DNA from: an uncultured Pedobacter sp.
GTDB lineage: Bacteria > Bacteroidota > Bacteroidia > Sphingobacteriales > Sphingobacteriaceae
Length of the DNA stretch: 25,431 bases
Direction of reading: 5' to 3'
Assembly (NCBI RefSeq): GCF_946479715.1
Contig: NZ_CAMLHF010000066.1
Span: 1 to 25,431 of the forward strand
Both the position numbers and the translations under genes were made by a program. Positions 6,812 through 13,850 of this stretch are shown here, in pieces. The notes beneath the pieces were generated by a model that had not been told where the DNA came from, made no database searches, and saw only the letters and a program-made list of their open reading frames with translations. Position 1 is the stretch's first letter; each line of letters opens with the position of its first letter.

Positions 6812-7081
6812 ATGACAAATAAAGTTAAAGCAGGAGATTTATTCTGCATTTTGGAAATGATGAGCCAAAATAATGTTGGTCTTAAAATGAATGTTTTAAC
6901 GTATAAAAAAATAATAGGCAAGACATTTGGTTCTGAAGATTATAAATTAATCACAAATATAACTCCTAAAATCAACGGTTTAGTAATTGAATTTGACGAA
7001 TCCAAATTAGATAATAGCATAACTTTAATTGCAAATTATGTTCCACATACGACGAAATTAGTTGAGATTGAAATTTACTAA
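6812..7081 (+). CDS. Small protein of unknown function
   Basis: An 89-residue protein with the ATG at 6812, 32 bases after the tRNA-like element. It has no membrane segment or cysteine motif. The first half is amphipathic helical and the second half has alternating strands (LVIEFDES, ITLIANYV, KLVEIEIY), so it looks like a compact alpha/beta domain. I do not recognise it. Downstream are a radC relic and an antisense integrase relic, so it sits at the edge of an older island junction. Confidence 0.55.
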   Translation: MTNKVKAGDLFCILEMMSQNNVGLKMNVLTYKKIIGKTFGSEDYKLITNITPKINGLVIEFDESKLDNSITLIANYVPHTTKLVEIEIY

Positions 7082-7128
7082 ACATAGCTCCACTATTTAT
7101 ATTTTAATGATTTAGTCCTATTAACACG

Positions 7129-7194
7129 ATAGTATATCACTTAATAGTTAGTAAGGATGGCTTTTACAGCTTTGTTAATAATGGCATTTTATAA
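7129..7194 (+). pseudogene. radC 3' relic
   Basis: The frame 7129-7194 encodes HLIVSKDGFYSFVNNGIL and a stop. It is nearly the same as the end of the intact RadC protein at 10656-11114 (HLIISKDGFYSFADEGLI). An in-frame TGA at 7108-7110 lies upstream and no JAMM motif is present, so only the last 20 or so codons survive. It marks the remains of an earlier island end of the same type. Confidence 0.8.
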
Positions 7195-7200
7195 TAAAAA

Positions 7201-7223
7201 TACCTGAGCCTAAAGCTCAGGTA
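7201..7223 (-). terminator. Intrinsic terminator of the integrase relic
   Basis: TACCTGAGC (7201-7209) and GCTCAGGTA (7215-7223) form a perfect 9-bp stem with a 5-nt loop. Read on the minus strand it is followed by TTTTTATTAT, a good U-tract. The integrase relic's stop codon (7210-7212) lies in the loop. Confidence 0.75.
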
Positions 7224-7326
7224 GAAATTCCTTTAACCTTTCGTCATTAACCTCTCCAAGACCTCGCAGGTAATTAAGAGTCATATCCATATTGGAGTGC
7301 TGTAAAAGTTGCAGTAAGACAATCAT
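7210..7326 (-). pseudogene. Tyrosine recombinase (integrase) C-terminal relic
   Basis: On the minus strand this reads MIVLLQLLQHSNMDMTLNYL, then RGLGEVNDERLKEFLPEL and a stop. The QHSNMDMTLNY segment matches the end of the phage-integrase catalytic domain: the catalytic His of the 'LGHSS' motif is followed nine residues later by the nucleophilic Tyr, the usual spacing. The rest of the protein, including the two catalytic Arg residues, is absent. The frame meets a stop just upstream, and unrelated sequence starts near 7331. This is a truncated integrase with its terminator intact, evidence of a former island end inside the present island. Confidence 0.75.
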
Positions 7327-7330
7327 TTTA

Positions 7331-7377
7331 TAATTACTTCACAAAGTTAAGCTTGTCCCTTCATTACGTTTCAATAG
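7331..7377 (-). repeat. Copy A of a repeat coding a conserved C-terminus (frameshifted)
   Basis: This segment is homologous to 10501-10546. Both carry TAATTACT(T/C)CACAAAG and end in ACGTTTCAA. On the minus strand copy A encodes LKRNEGTSL and then runs out of frame. Restoring one lost base gives SLNFVK-stop, parallel to SLTFVE-stop in the other copy. It is therefore a decayed gene end. A strong 11-bp hairpin (7397-7407 with 7413-7423) lies immediately upstream on that strand. Confidence 0.6.
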
Positions 7378-7396
7378 TTCAGATATAAACTGATAT

Positions 7397-7423
7397 TTAG
7401 CTAGGCTTCCTCAGCCTGGCTAA
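7397..7423. other. Strong hairpin without U-tract
   Basis: TTAGCTAGGCT and AGCCTGGCTAA pair over 11 positions (one G-T) around a 5-nt loop, about 80 bases upstream of the YbjQ-type gene. There is no clear T-run on either side, so terminator function is doubtful. Confidence 0.45.
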
Positions 7424-7504
7424 GTGTTTAATGGCAGTTTTATAACTGATTTGTTCCTTCATTATCTTTTGATATATTTACATACAGACTAAACGACTCT
7501 CATA

Positions 7505-8155
7505 ATGATCTATAAAATATGCCCAAACTGTAATAAGAAATTAGATGGTCTTCTTACTTCAAGATATATACTTAAAGATGTCAACATAACTTTCATCAAT
7601 GAAATCAGTGAGGTTTCCAAAGAAGCTTATTGCAACGAATGTGGCTCGATTCTTTTAAATGATTATAAATCAAAGATTGAAAGTGAGAAACAAGAACTGA
7701 TTAAAGAATTAAAAAAACAATTACATATAATTCCTATTCTAACAATGAACAATCCCACTAATTGGGATTATGACCCAATTGGCATTATAAGTGCCCAATC
7801 TGTAACGGGGACAGGATTATTATCAGAAATCTCATCATCATGGGCTGATTTCTTAGGTGGTCAATCTGATGCCTTAAGCAACAAACTTCTACAGGGTGAG
7901 AATCTGTGTAAGGATAAGCTGAGATTCAGTGCCTTATTATTAGGTGGAAATGCAATTATTGCAACGGATATCGATTACTCAGAAGTTGGAGGTGGAAAGG
8001 GAATGTTAATGGTATGCATGGCGGGAACTGCCGTAAAGGTAAAGTCATGGTCTGATAACTTTAATGAGATTAAAGGAGTAATCGAAACACTATCAAATAA
8101 AGCTAACCTTCTAGCTAAACTTAATAAAATTAAAGTACCCGATCTAGGTATCTAA
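7505..8155 (+). CDS. YbjQ/UPF0145 domain protein with N-terminal zinc ribbon
   Basis: A 216-residue protein. Cys6-x2-Cys9 and Cys43-x2-Cys46 form an N-terminal zinc ribbon, followed by a charged helix (about 54-72). Residues about 78-180 are a YbjQ (UPF0145) domain: an ILTMN strand, GIISAQSVTGTG (93-104), an FLGGQSDAL block, a helix with RFSALLLGGNAIIATDIDY (140-158), and the closing MLMVCMAGTAVKV (167-179) with the family's GTAV signature. YbjQ forms pentamers of uncertain function and is often labelled heavy-metal binding. Fusion to a zinc ribbon is seen in some family members. An imperfect palindrome starts 2 bases after the stop. Confidence 0.85.
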   Translation: MIYKICPNCNKKLDGLLTSRYILKDVNITFINEISEVSKEAYCNECGSILLNDYKSKIESEKQELIKELKKQLHIIPILTMNNPTNWDYDPIGIISAQSVTGTGLLSEISSSWADFLGGQSDALSNKLLQGENLCKDKLRFSALLLGGNAIIATDIDYSEVGGGKGMLMVCMAGTAVKVKSWSDNFNEIKGVIETLSNKANLLAKLNKIKVPDLGI

Positions 8156-8156
8156 T

Positions 8157-8204
8157 TGGGACAAATTAGTAATGATACATATAAGCCGTAAAATAATTGT
8201 CTCA
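8157..8204 (+). repeat. 48-bp imperfect palindrome, copy 1
   Basis: TGGGACAA (8157-8164) and TTGTCTCA (8197-8204) are inverted arms with one G-T pair. The element has the same length as copy 2 at 9624-9671 and shares 39 of 48 positions by my alignment. It sits just after the YbjQ-type stop codon. The two copies bracket the genes at 8269-9611. Confidence 0.75.
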
Positions 8205-8268
8205 TTATTAAATATCTGAGATTTAATTCAAAAGAAAGAACGTCATAATAATATATTAAAGAACAGTT

Positions 8269-9216
8269 ATGGAGCTAACGCCCAACTCAAAACTAGAATT
8301 ACATTATTACTTTAATGATGATTCTCATTCAATGGATGCATCAATTAGGAATGATTGTGAAAGAGAACTACTATTTATATACAAACAGATAATATCCCAA
8401 TTAGGACTTGATGTAACAGTAGAGACAGAGGCATATCGAGAAGGTGGACTTAAAGAGATATGGAAATTTCTTGGCAAAGAAGGCGTACAGCTTACTCTTT
8501 TAGTCTCTATAATCGCTTTAATCTTATCAAGAATCCCTGTTGAAAACAGTAAGCTAACAGAAGCTCAAATAGAGAACCTAAAACTTGATAGTGAACTTAA
8601 AAGAGAAGAACTTAAAAAGATTCGGCAACAGAAAGACACTAACAATATTGAAACCACAGTTAATGATATATCAATAATTCTTGAATCTGATTATAAGGTA
8701 AAATGGCATAAGTCCAATTTTTATAAGAAGCTAACTCAATATTCTAAAGTCACTCAAATCTCAACAAAAGAACTGAATGGAGATGGCAGTAATACCACCA
8801 AAGAAAGTTTTGTGACGAGAGATCGATTTATTGATTTTGTGCAATTGTCAAATTCTTATCCATCAATTACTGATGAAGCTGCAATAATTGACATCATCTC
8901 TCCCGTTTTGAAAGATGGTTCTTTTAGTTGGAAAGGAATTTACAATAGAGAAGTAATCAGCTTTGAGATGAAGGATGAGATTTTCAAGCAATCGGTGATT
9001 AACAATGAAATTGAATTCAATAATGGAACTGCAATAAAATGTGTTCTATTTCAACTTAGAAAGTTAGATGATTCAGGTAATATAGTTATTAGTAAACGTC
9101 AAGTTATCGTTGTTACTGAGACCATAACAAACTCAGTTGTTACTCTAACACTCCAAGGGAAGAAATACAATAAGTCTAAAAAGGAACAGAAATCTCAATT
9201 GCTTTTAGATTTATAA
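8269..9216 (+). CDS. Membrane protein with coiled coil, unknown family
   Basis: A 315-residue protein. The N-terminal domain has LHYYFNDDSHSMDASIRNDCE (11-31) and EAYREGGLKEIWKFL (54-68). A TM helix lies at about 72-88, then a Lys/Glu/Leu-rich coiled coil (about 96-124) and a C-terminal alpha/beta domain with alternating strands to about 300. The conserved-looking 'SHSMDA' and 'EGGL' blocks before a single TM recall a widespread uncharacterised family in accessory regions, but I cannot name it. It forms a unit with the 113-residue gene that follows, and the pair is bounded by 48-bp palindromes. There is no signal peptide, so the N-terminal domain is probably cytoplasmic. Confidence 0.7.
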   Translation: MELTPNSKLELHYYFNDDSHSMDASIRNDCERELLFIYKQIISQLGLDVTVETEAYREGGLKEIWKFLGKEGVQLTLLVSIIALILSRIPVENSKLTEAQIENLKLDSELKREELKKIRQQKDTNNIETTVNDISIILESDYKVKWHKSNFYKKLTQYSKVTQISTKELNGDGSNTTKESFVTRDRFIDFVQLSNSYPSITDEAAIIDIISPVLKDGSFSWKGIYNREVISFEMKDEIFKQSVINNEIEFNNGTAIKCVLFQLRKLDDSGNIVISKRQVIVVTETITNSVVTLTLQGKKYNKSKKEQKSQLLLDL

Positions 9217-9272
9217 TTAATTACTAAACACAATTAAGCTTACCAAAAGCTACACATCTTAATATATTGTTA

Positions 9273-9611
9273 ATGAATAAAGTCAAATGTTTAAAAGAAA
9301 TTCAAGATAGACTCCCCGACGATTTATTAATTGAAGATGAGACTTCATTTGAATTTACTGAAGATGAATTTATAGGAATATTATCATGGATAAAGTATTT
9401 TAATATTCATTACAAGGAAAATCAAAAGAGTCATATACCTCAAATACTATTCCCAATAGTCTCAAAGCGACTTCGTCTTGATTTCGGTCTTTATAATACA
9501 AAAGACAATAGTGGCAAATATGTCATATACATATCAGTGAATGGACAAATGTTGAATGGTAAAATAAAAAAAGAATCGATCAAAGGACTAATTAATACCT
9601 GGGGGCTTTAG
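9273..9611 (+). CDS. Small acidic protein of unknown function
   Basis: A 112-residue protein read from the ATG at 9273; a TTG two codons upstream is less likely. An acidic helical segment (DDLLIEDETSFEFTEDEF) is followed by ILSWIKYF and a beta-rich second half (KYVIYISVNGQML). There are no cysteines beyond the first few residues and no TM segment. It lies 56 bases after the membrane/coiled-coil gene inside the palindrome-bounded unit. Partner or immunity roles are possible but unsupported by any motif. Confidence 0.6.
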   Translation: MNKVKCLKEIQDRLPDDLLIEDETSFEFTEDEFIGILSWIKYFNIHYKENQKSHIPQILFPIVSKRLRLDFGLYNTKDNSGKYVIYISVNGQMLNGKIKKESIKGLINTWGL

Positions 9612-9623
9612 CATAAATTAAAA

Positions 9624-9671
9624 TGGGACAAATTATTAACGGTATATATAAGCAGTTAAATAGCTGTCCCA
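9624..9671 (+). repeat. 48-bp imperfect palindrome, copy 2
   Basis: TGGGACA (9624-9630) and TGTCCCA (9665-9671) are perfect inverted arms. It is the same length as copy 1 at 8157-8204, with nine differences between them, and starts 12 bases after the stop of the small acidic gene. It could act as a bidirectional terminator or be a small mobile hairpin element. Confidence 0.75.
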
Positions 9672-9718
9672 ATTAGAATATTACTAATATCTATTAGCCG
9701 ATATAAAGTTAAAAATAT

Positions 9719-10441
9719 ATGAAAATTGATGATATTAAAAGTGTCGTGCCAATTGACAAAATCTATGAGGATGCTCTTAGTCCTGCTATGAAACAAATTG
9801 GTAAATCATTAGAGAGTGTTGCCAAAACATCAAGATTTCTTCTTGCACCATTTGATTATCTTGCAGCACAACATGATCGATGGGAACGTTACCTTAAGAA
9901 GGTGTCAGAGAAAGTTAAGGAAGAAGATTTAATAGAAGGACACCCTCAGATAGTGATACCAACATTGGAAGGTCTTAGTCTTACATATGAAAATACATTG
10001 TTGAGTGAACTGTTCATTAACCTTCTAGCTAATTCAATAGATAAAACGAAGCAAGATTTTGCGCATCCAGCCTTTCCTAATATAATCAAACAGCTTTCAC
10101 ATGATGAGGCTGTTATCTTGTTTTATTTAAAAAAGAAGAATTATAAAACAAAACAACACGCTGAATACGATAACGAGCGAAATTGGTTTAGCCCCTCAAC
10201 TACTATTGAAGAGGAGTTTCCAGTTGACAAATTACAGTTCCCTTCTCATATATCTTTATATATGAATCATTTATATAGTTTAAATTTAGCAGGAACTTAT
10301 GAAATAGGCGAACAAGAACATATTCGTGAGCCAGACACTAAAAAGCAGATCGGAGTTTATATAAATAGGGAGAGGAAATTAGTGCAATTTGGTTTGTTAT
10401 TTGCTAATTCCTGCGTCCCTAATGAATTTGAGTTGTTGTAG
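9719..10441 (+). CDS. DUF4393 (Abi-alpha) family protein
   Basis: A 240-residue protein. The layout matches DUF4393, named for the Abi-alpha abortive-infection proteins. The amphipathic N-terminus ends in KTSRFLLAPFDYL (36-48), followed by a charged linker, IPTLEGLSLTYENTLLSELF (80-99, the family's 'IP...l..P......l...Lr.lf'), LLANSID (102-108), and HPAFPNIIKQLSHDEAVIL (116-134), the best conserved family block ('P.fv..l.qLs..Da'). The C-terminal part is a winged-helix-like alpha/beta region. Abi-alpha-type proteins have been linked to abortive infection; the mechanism is unclear. It fits the defence character of the island. Confidence 0.82.
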   Translation: MKIDDIKSVVPIDKIYEDALSPAMKQIGKSLESVAKTSRFLLAPFDYLAAQHDRWERYLKKVSEKVKEEDLIEGHPQIVIPTLEGLSLTYENTLLSELFINLLANSIDKTKQDFAHPAFPNIIKQLSHDEAVILFYLKKKNYKTKQHAEYDNERNWFSPSTTIEEEFPVDKLQFPSHISLYMNHLYSLNLAGTYEIGEQEHIREPDTKKQIGVYINRERKLVQFGLLFANSCVPNEFELL

Positions 10442-10503
10442 TTGAACTTCATCTAGAAATAATGTTTGTCCTTTGGCGAACTAAAGGGATATTGTTTTAT
10501 TAA

Positions 10504-10638
10504 TTACTCCACAAAGGTAAGGCTTATCCCCTCAACACGTTTCAAGAAATTCCCCCATAACGCTTTCAGCCTACGCACAGGGCATCTTATTGCGTTGCTT
10601 CTTGACTTAGTTGAGTTGAAAGCTTGGTTGAGTACCAT
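10504..10638 (-). CDS. Short minus-strand frame carrying copy B of the conserved C-terminus
   Basis: The frame from ATG at 10638 to TAA at 10504 encodes 44 residues ending in LKRVEGISLTFVE. Its last 14 codons are homologous to the decayed copy at 7331-7377, and the differences are partly synonymous or conservative, so the C-terminus was once under coding selection. The N-terminal part (NQAFNSTKSRSNAIR) may be a fusion to foreign sequence. It is most likely the 3' remnant of a larger gene carried by this type of island. It is convergent with the DUF4393 gene. No family is recognised. Confidence 0.45.
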   Translation of the reverse strand: MVLNQAFNSTKSRSNAIRCPVRRLKALWGNFLKRVEGISLTFVE

Positions 10639-10655
10639 AATTAATTAAAAATCTT

Positions 10656-11114
10656 ATGGTAGAAAACACATTATTCAAAGTCGCAGAAGTTGAAATCAGC
10701 TACAAGCCAAATTACAAAGCAAGTGAAAGACCTAAAATTAGCAGTTCTAAGGAAGCTTATGAGTTACTAATAGCACATTGGTCATTAGGTAGAATTGAGT
10801 TCTTAGAAGAGTTTAAAATCATCTTATTGAACAGAAGAAATAGAGTTTTAGGGATAGTAGATATCTCCATTGGTGGAGTAAGTGGGACACTGGCAGATCC
10901 TAAAGTTATCTTTGCAGTAGCATTGAAATCTGGAACAAGTGGGATAATACTCTGTCACAATCACCCGACGTCAGAACTTGATCCTAGCAGAGAAGATATA
11001 GCTTTAACAGAGAAATTAAAGCAAGGTGCAAAGTTGTTAGACTTACAAATATTAGATCATTTGATAATAAGTAAGGATGGGTTTTACAGCTTTGCTGATG
11101 AGGGATTGATATAA
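10656..11114 (+). CDS. radC: RadC-like JAMM/MPN domain protein
   Basis: A 152-residue protein, the length of the short RadC (YeeS/YkfG-like) proteins common on mobile elements. The JAMM motif is complete: Glu52, then His101-x-His103-Pro-x6-Ser111-x2-Asp114, with SGTLADPKVIFAVALK (76-91) upstream as usual for RadC. It lacks the helix-hairpin-helix N-terminus of full-length chromosomal RadC. The name is historical: RadC is not proven to act in DNA repair, and the metal-dependent isopeptidase-like site has no confirmed substrate. It is the last gene before the tRNA attachment scar; a relic of a second copy lies at 7129-7194. Confidence 0.9.
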   Translation: MVENTLFKVAEVEISYKPNYKASERPKISSSKEAYELLIAHWSLGRIEFLEEFKIILLNRRNRVLGIVDISIGGVSGTLADPKVIFAVALKSGTSGIILCHNHPTSELDPSREDIALTEKLKQGAKLLDLQILDHLIISKDGFYSFADEGLI

Positions 11115-11250
11115 ATGAAACAGAATATTAAATTGCAATAATTAACAAATATTATAAACAAGGTTAGGTCTCTTGCGAGATTCTTGCACACAATAACAAA
11201 AGCAGGCTTTTAGGGGTTTGAATTGCATTATAAAGCCAAAACAACGGCTT
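11115..11250. other. Island terminal segment before the tRNA scar
   Basis: AT-rich and without a gene. It contains a closely spaced TCTTGC repeat (TCTTGCGAGA then TTCTTGCACA, about 11171-11190) of the kind that could be integrase arm sites, and the sequence AACGGCTT next to the tRNA junction. The arm-site reading is speculative. Confidence 0.3.
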
Positions 11251-11292
11251 CTGGCAGGCAAGAGGTCAGCGGTTCGACTCCGCTATTCTCCA
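11251..11292 (+). other. tRNA-Ala(GGC) 3' half, attachment-site scar
   Basis: The segment begins exactly at an anticodon loop CTGGCAG (anticodon GGC, 11251-11257). It continues with the 3' anticodon stem GCAAG, variable loop AGGTC, T arm AGCGG-TTCGACT-CCGCT (11268-11284), acceptor strand ATTCTCC and discriminator A11292. The matching 5' half is absent: the bases before it (CGGCTT) cannot form the 5' anticodon stem. This is the scar left at the far end of an element integrated into a tRNA gene by a tyrosine recombinase. The intact tRNA should lie at the other island end, outside the window. Confidence 0.88.
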
Positions 11293-11299
11293 CCCTTTG

Positions 11300-11333
11300 A
11301 AAGCCTTTCAGTTAGTTCTGGGAGGCTTTTTTT
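11300..11333 (+). terminator. Intrinsic terminator of the tRNA-Ala scar
   Basis: AAGCCT (11301-11306) pairs with AGGCTT (11323-11328), with an inner CAG/CTG, followed by a run of seven T. It is the natural terminator behind the tRNA, so sequence to its right is probably the original chromosomal flank. A diverged copy lies at 13870-13903. Confidence 0.85.
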
Positions 11334-11396
11334 GTTGCGCTAGGGTTTCAAGTCCTTGATTTTAGACAATGAGATGTGCTTCAGATGTGAACGGTG

Positions 11397-11438
11397 TCTT
11401 GTCCTACTATAGATTGTCATTAAAATAGCGGGACAAGA
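11397..11438. repeat. Inverted repeat with GGACAAGA arms
   Basis: TCTTGTCC (11397-11404) and GGACAAGA (11431-11438) form a perfect 8-bp stem with a 26-nt spacer. The spacer ends TTAAAATAGC, similar to the inner part of the palindrome at 9624-9671 (TTAAATAGC). A relation to those palindromes is possible but weaker. The rest of 11343-11499 holds nothing I can assign. Confidence 0.45.
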
Positions 11439-11499
11439 AAGTGTAATATAGTATCCATCACTTGTTCCTTTGTATTTTTTAGCTGACTTTTATAACAGT

Positions 11500-11628
11500 A
11501 TGAAATACAATAGCTGGATAAATTATCACGCAATAGTATTTGATTTTCTGAAAATAACAGGTAAACAAAGGCGAATTTTTGATCCTTTAGGAATATTCAT
11601 GAGCAAACCATTGGAAAGGTTGAAATAA
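11500..11628 (+). CDS. Possible 42-residue protein
   Basis: ATG at 11500 opens a 42-codon frame (MKYNSWINYHAIVFDFLKIT, then a basic second half ending KPLERLK). The composition is protein-like and it is the only credible frame in the 480-base gap between the tRNA scar and the sigma-factor gene. There is no family match I know of, and a chance frame cannot be ruled out. Confidence 0.3.
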   Translation: MKYNSWINYHAIVFDFLKITGKQRRIFDPLGIFMSKPLERLK

Positions 11629-11735
11629 TCCAAAAGTAATATTAAAAAATACTGACCCTAAGGTTATTGCGATTTTACCCTTGATAGTTTAGAATATTTT
11701 TTATAATCTTGAGTTGAGAGCGTTAATTTAGGAGG

Positions 11736-11776
11736 CGGCGACTGTCCATTAATTTAGGCAGCGCCGTTTTCTTTTT
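11736..11776 (+). terminator. Terminator or leader hairpin before the sigma-factor gene
   Basis: CGGCG-a-CTG (11736-11744) pairs with CAG-CGCCG (11759-11766), followed by TTTTCTTTTTTC. The two arms lie in a direct repeat of TTAATTTAGG (11723-11732 and 11749-11758). It lies about 50 bases upstream of the sigma-factor start, so it could insulate or attenuate that gene. Confidence 0.6.
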
Positions 11777-11823
11777 TCATTAAGGAAGCTCTAAAAGATC
11801 ATTGTTGAAAGAAAACCTTATAA

Positions 11824-12411
11824 ATGAATGATTGTAGAACACTTTCAGACGCTGAGCTTGTAGACCTCCTTAAGGCAGGGGATCATCATTCATTTACTGA
11901 GATTTATAAACGGTACAATAGCTTGCTTTACATCTATGCCTATAAAAAGCTTCAGGACAGCGAAAGTGCCAAAGATATTATCCAGGAGATATATGTCCAT
12001 TTATGGAATTCCAGGAGTAATTTAAATATTCAGACTACACTTTCTGGCTACCTTTACAAGGCTGTTTTAAACCGTATACTGAATGTTTTTCGGCATGTGG
12101 CTATCACACAAGAATACATCTCATCATTCAAAGAAGTTACAGACAATGCACCTGCTCAAACCGACTATCGCATTAGGGAAAAAGATCTTAAATCATTAAT
12201 TGAAAAAGAGATCAACAACCTGCCAGAAAAAATGCGCGAAATATTTCAATTGAGACGCCAGGAATATTTAAGTAACAAAGAAATAGCAGATCGCTTAAAT
12301 ATCTCCGAACATACAGTAGCTACTCAGATCAAAAGAGCATTGAAAACACTTCGGGGAAAACTTGGACTGCTCCTTTTTATATATGCTTTTTTAACAGGGA
12401 TGTTGAAATAA
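11824..12411 (+). CDS. ECF-type RNA polymerase sigma factor
   Basis: A 195-residue sigma-70 family protein of the Bacteroidetes ECF type. Region 2 spans about 27-92 (FTEIYKRYNSLLYIYAYKKL, then SAKDIIQEIYVHLW and the GYLYKAVLNRILN helix). Region 4 spans about 128-178, with LPEKMREIFQLRR and a helix-turn-helix SNKEIADRLNISEHTVATQIK. A hydrophobic tail (about 180-193) is typical of this group. It directs RNA polymerase to promoters of a TonB-dependent uptake locus when released by its anti-sigma partner. The FecR gene follows 84 bases on. The target SusC-type receptor is missing downstream. Confidence 0.93.
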   Translation: MNDCRTLSDAELVDLLKAGDHHSFTEIYKRYNSLLYIYAYKKLQDSESAKDIIQEIYVHLWNSRSNLNIQTTLSGYLYKAVLNRILNVFRHVAITQEYISSFKEVTDNAPAQTDYRIREKDLKSLIEKEINNLPEKMREIFQLRRQEYLSNKEIADRLNISEHTVATQIKRALKTLRGKLGLLLFIYAFLTGMLK

Positions 12412-12495
12412 ATATATTTTTTCTCTTAGTGTACCCGATTCCTAATTCTGAGGTGTCTTTGTTTTGATTATCTTAAAAAACGCATAGTGTAGATT

Positions 12496-13623
12496 ATGAA
12501 CGATGAACAAGTAAAGGACTTATTGGAGAGATTTCAGGCCGGGGCATGCTCCGATCGGGAACTTGAAAAAGTGCGTTACTGGCTGCACAAATTCCGTGAG
12601 GATGAGCAGTCCGGTTTGTCACAGATTGATCTGGAAACTATCGATGATCAGATGTGGCAACCTATTCTTAAAGCTACTCAGCCAGAAACGGCGAGAATGA
12701 TAAGCTGGCCATTACGGGTTGCAGTTTCAGCAGCATCGATCATCATCCTGGGTATTTTTATTTATTTCTTCACTAAAGACTCTTCGAATAAAACATATGT
12801 AAATGACATTGATCCTGGAAAGAATACCGCCATACTCATTTTGAGCGATGGTAAAAAGATCAATTTGTTAAATGCTAAAAATGGTTTGCTGGCCCTACAA
12901 TCTACCACTGAAATTACAAAAACCAAAGAAGGAGAAATTATTTATACCTCTCGACGTGAGCTGCCCCCGTTACAGAACGGGGGCAAAAGCTCATATTCTG
13001 GAATTTCAAATACCATTCTAACGCCACGTGGCGGACAATATAAGCTCTCGTTGCCGGACGGCACGAAAGTATGGCTAAACGCCGCTTCATCTCTAACATA
13101 TCCGATTTCTTTTGGTTGGCTTAAAGAGCGTAGAATAGAGCTGAACGGCGAAGCCTACTTTGATGTTGCTAAAGATAAATTACATCCATTTTTAGTGCAA
13201 AGTAAAACACAAACTGTAAAAGTACTTGGAACACGGTTTAATATCAGTGCCTATTCTGATGACCAGTTTACAAATACAACGTTGCTTGAAGGTAGTGTTC
13301 TGGTTAACGAGGTTACACTTAAACCCGGACAACAGGCTGTGAATTCAGGAACGGCGATCAAAGTGAATGTTGTGGACCCCAATGATGTTATTGCCTGGAA
13401 AGAAGGAGCATTTTCTTTTAGAAACGAACCTCTTCAAAATATCATGAAGAAAATATCAAGATGGTACAACGTGGATGTTGTTTATCAAAATAAAGAAGCC
13501 GGCAAACAGATTTTTGGCGGTACCATATCCAAATATGAAAAAATCTCACAGGTACTTCATATCCTGGAGTTAACTGGTGATGTAAAATTCAGGGTAGAAG
13601 GAAAAACAATCACCGTGTTGTAG
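12496..13623 (+). CDS. FecR-type anti-sigma factor (FecR domain plus DUF4974)
   Basis: A 375-residue protein. An N-terminal cytoplasmic helical region (1-68) binds the sigma factor, and a TM helix spans about 72-92. The periplasmic part holds a FecR domain at about 175-270 (LTPRGGQYKLSLPDGTKVWL, LNGEAYFDVAKD, TRFNISAYSDD, TLLEGSV) and a C-terminal DUF4974 at about 303-372 with AFSFRNEPLQNIMKKISRWY. The DUF4974 (secretin/TonB short N-terminal-like) domain contacts the receptor's signalling domain. All domains are present. Normally a TonB receptor gene follows; here a decayed tRNA-tail repeat lies 230 bases downstream, so the pair looks orphaned. Confidence 0.93.
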   Translation: MNDEQVKDLLERFQAGACSDRELEKVRYWLHKFREDEQSGLSQIDLETIDDQMWQPILKATQPETARMISWPLRVAVSAASIIILGIFIYFFTKDSSNKTYVNDIDPGKNTAILILSDGKKINLLNAKNGLLALQSTTEITKTKEGEIIYTSRRELPPLQNGGKSSYSGISNTILTPRGGQYKLSLPDGTKVWLNAASSLTYPISFGWLKERRIELNGEAYFDVAKDKLHPFLVQSKTQTVKVLGTRFNISAYSDDQFTNTTLLEGSVLVNEVTLKPGQQAVNSGTAIKVNVVDPNDVIAWKEGAFSFRNEPLQNIMKKISRWYNVDVVYQNKEAGKQIFGGTISKYEKISQVLHILELTGDVKFRVEGKTITVL

Positions 13624-13850
13624 GAAATTAAGTTCCCCGAAAAGAGATTCATCAAGATTATGCAATTTGCATCCGAAAATGAATGCACGGTCTCATCCGC
13701 TTATAACTTTACAGATTTAAACTTTTTCTAATATAGGATATTCGAAACTCAGCCAAAAGCCATCCAAAAACATCAAAAATACAGAAAACGAACCGCCTTT
13801 AAATCATTATAAATAACGTTTGGAGGCCGCAATTGAGGTAATTTTGATTC

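Noticed and set aside
8157..9671. Integron attC sites
   Set aside because: The palindromes lack the RYYYAAC/GTTRRRY core sites and no integron integrase is seen; the cassette idea is kept without that label.
10466..10648. 60-codon plus-strand frame before radC
   Set aside because: It is the complement of the minus-strand frame at 10504-10638, whose tail is conserved in another copy; the plus-strand peptide is not.
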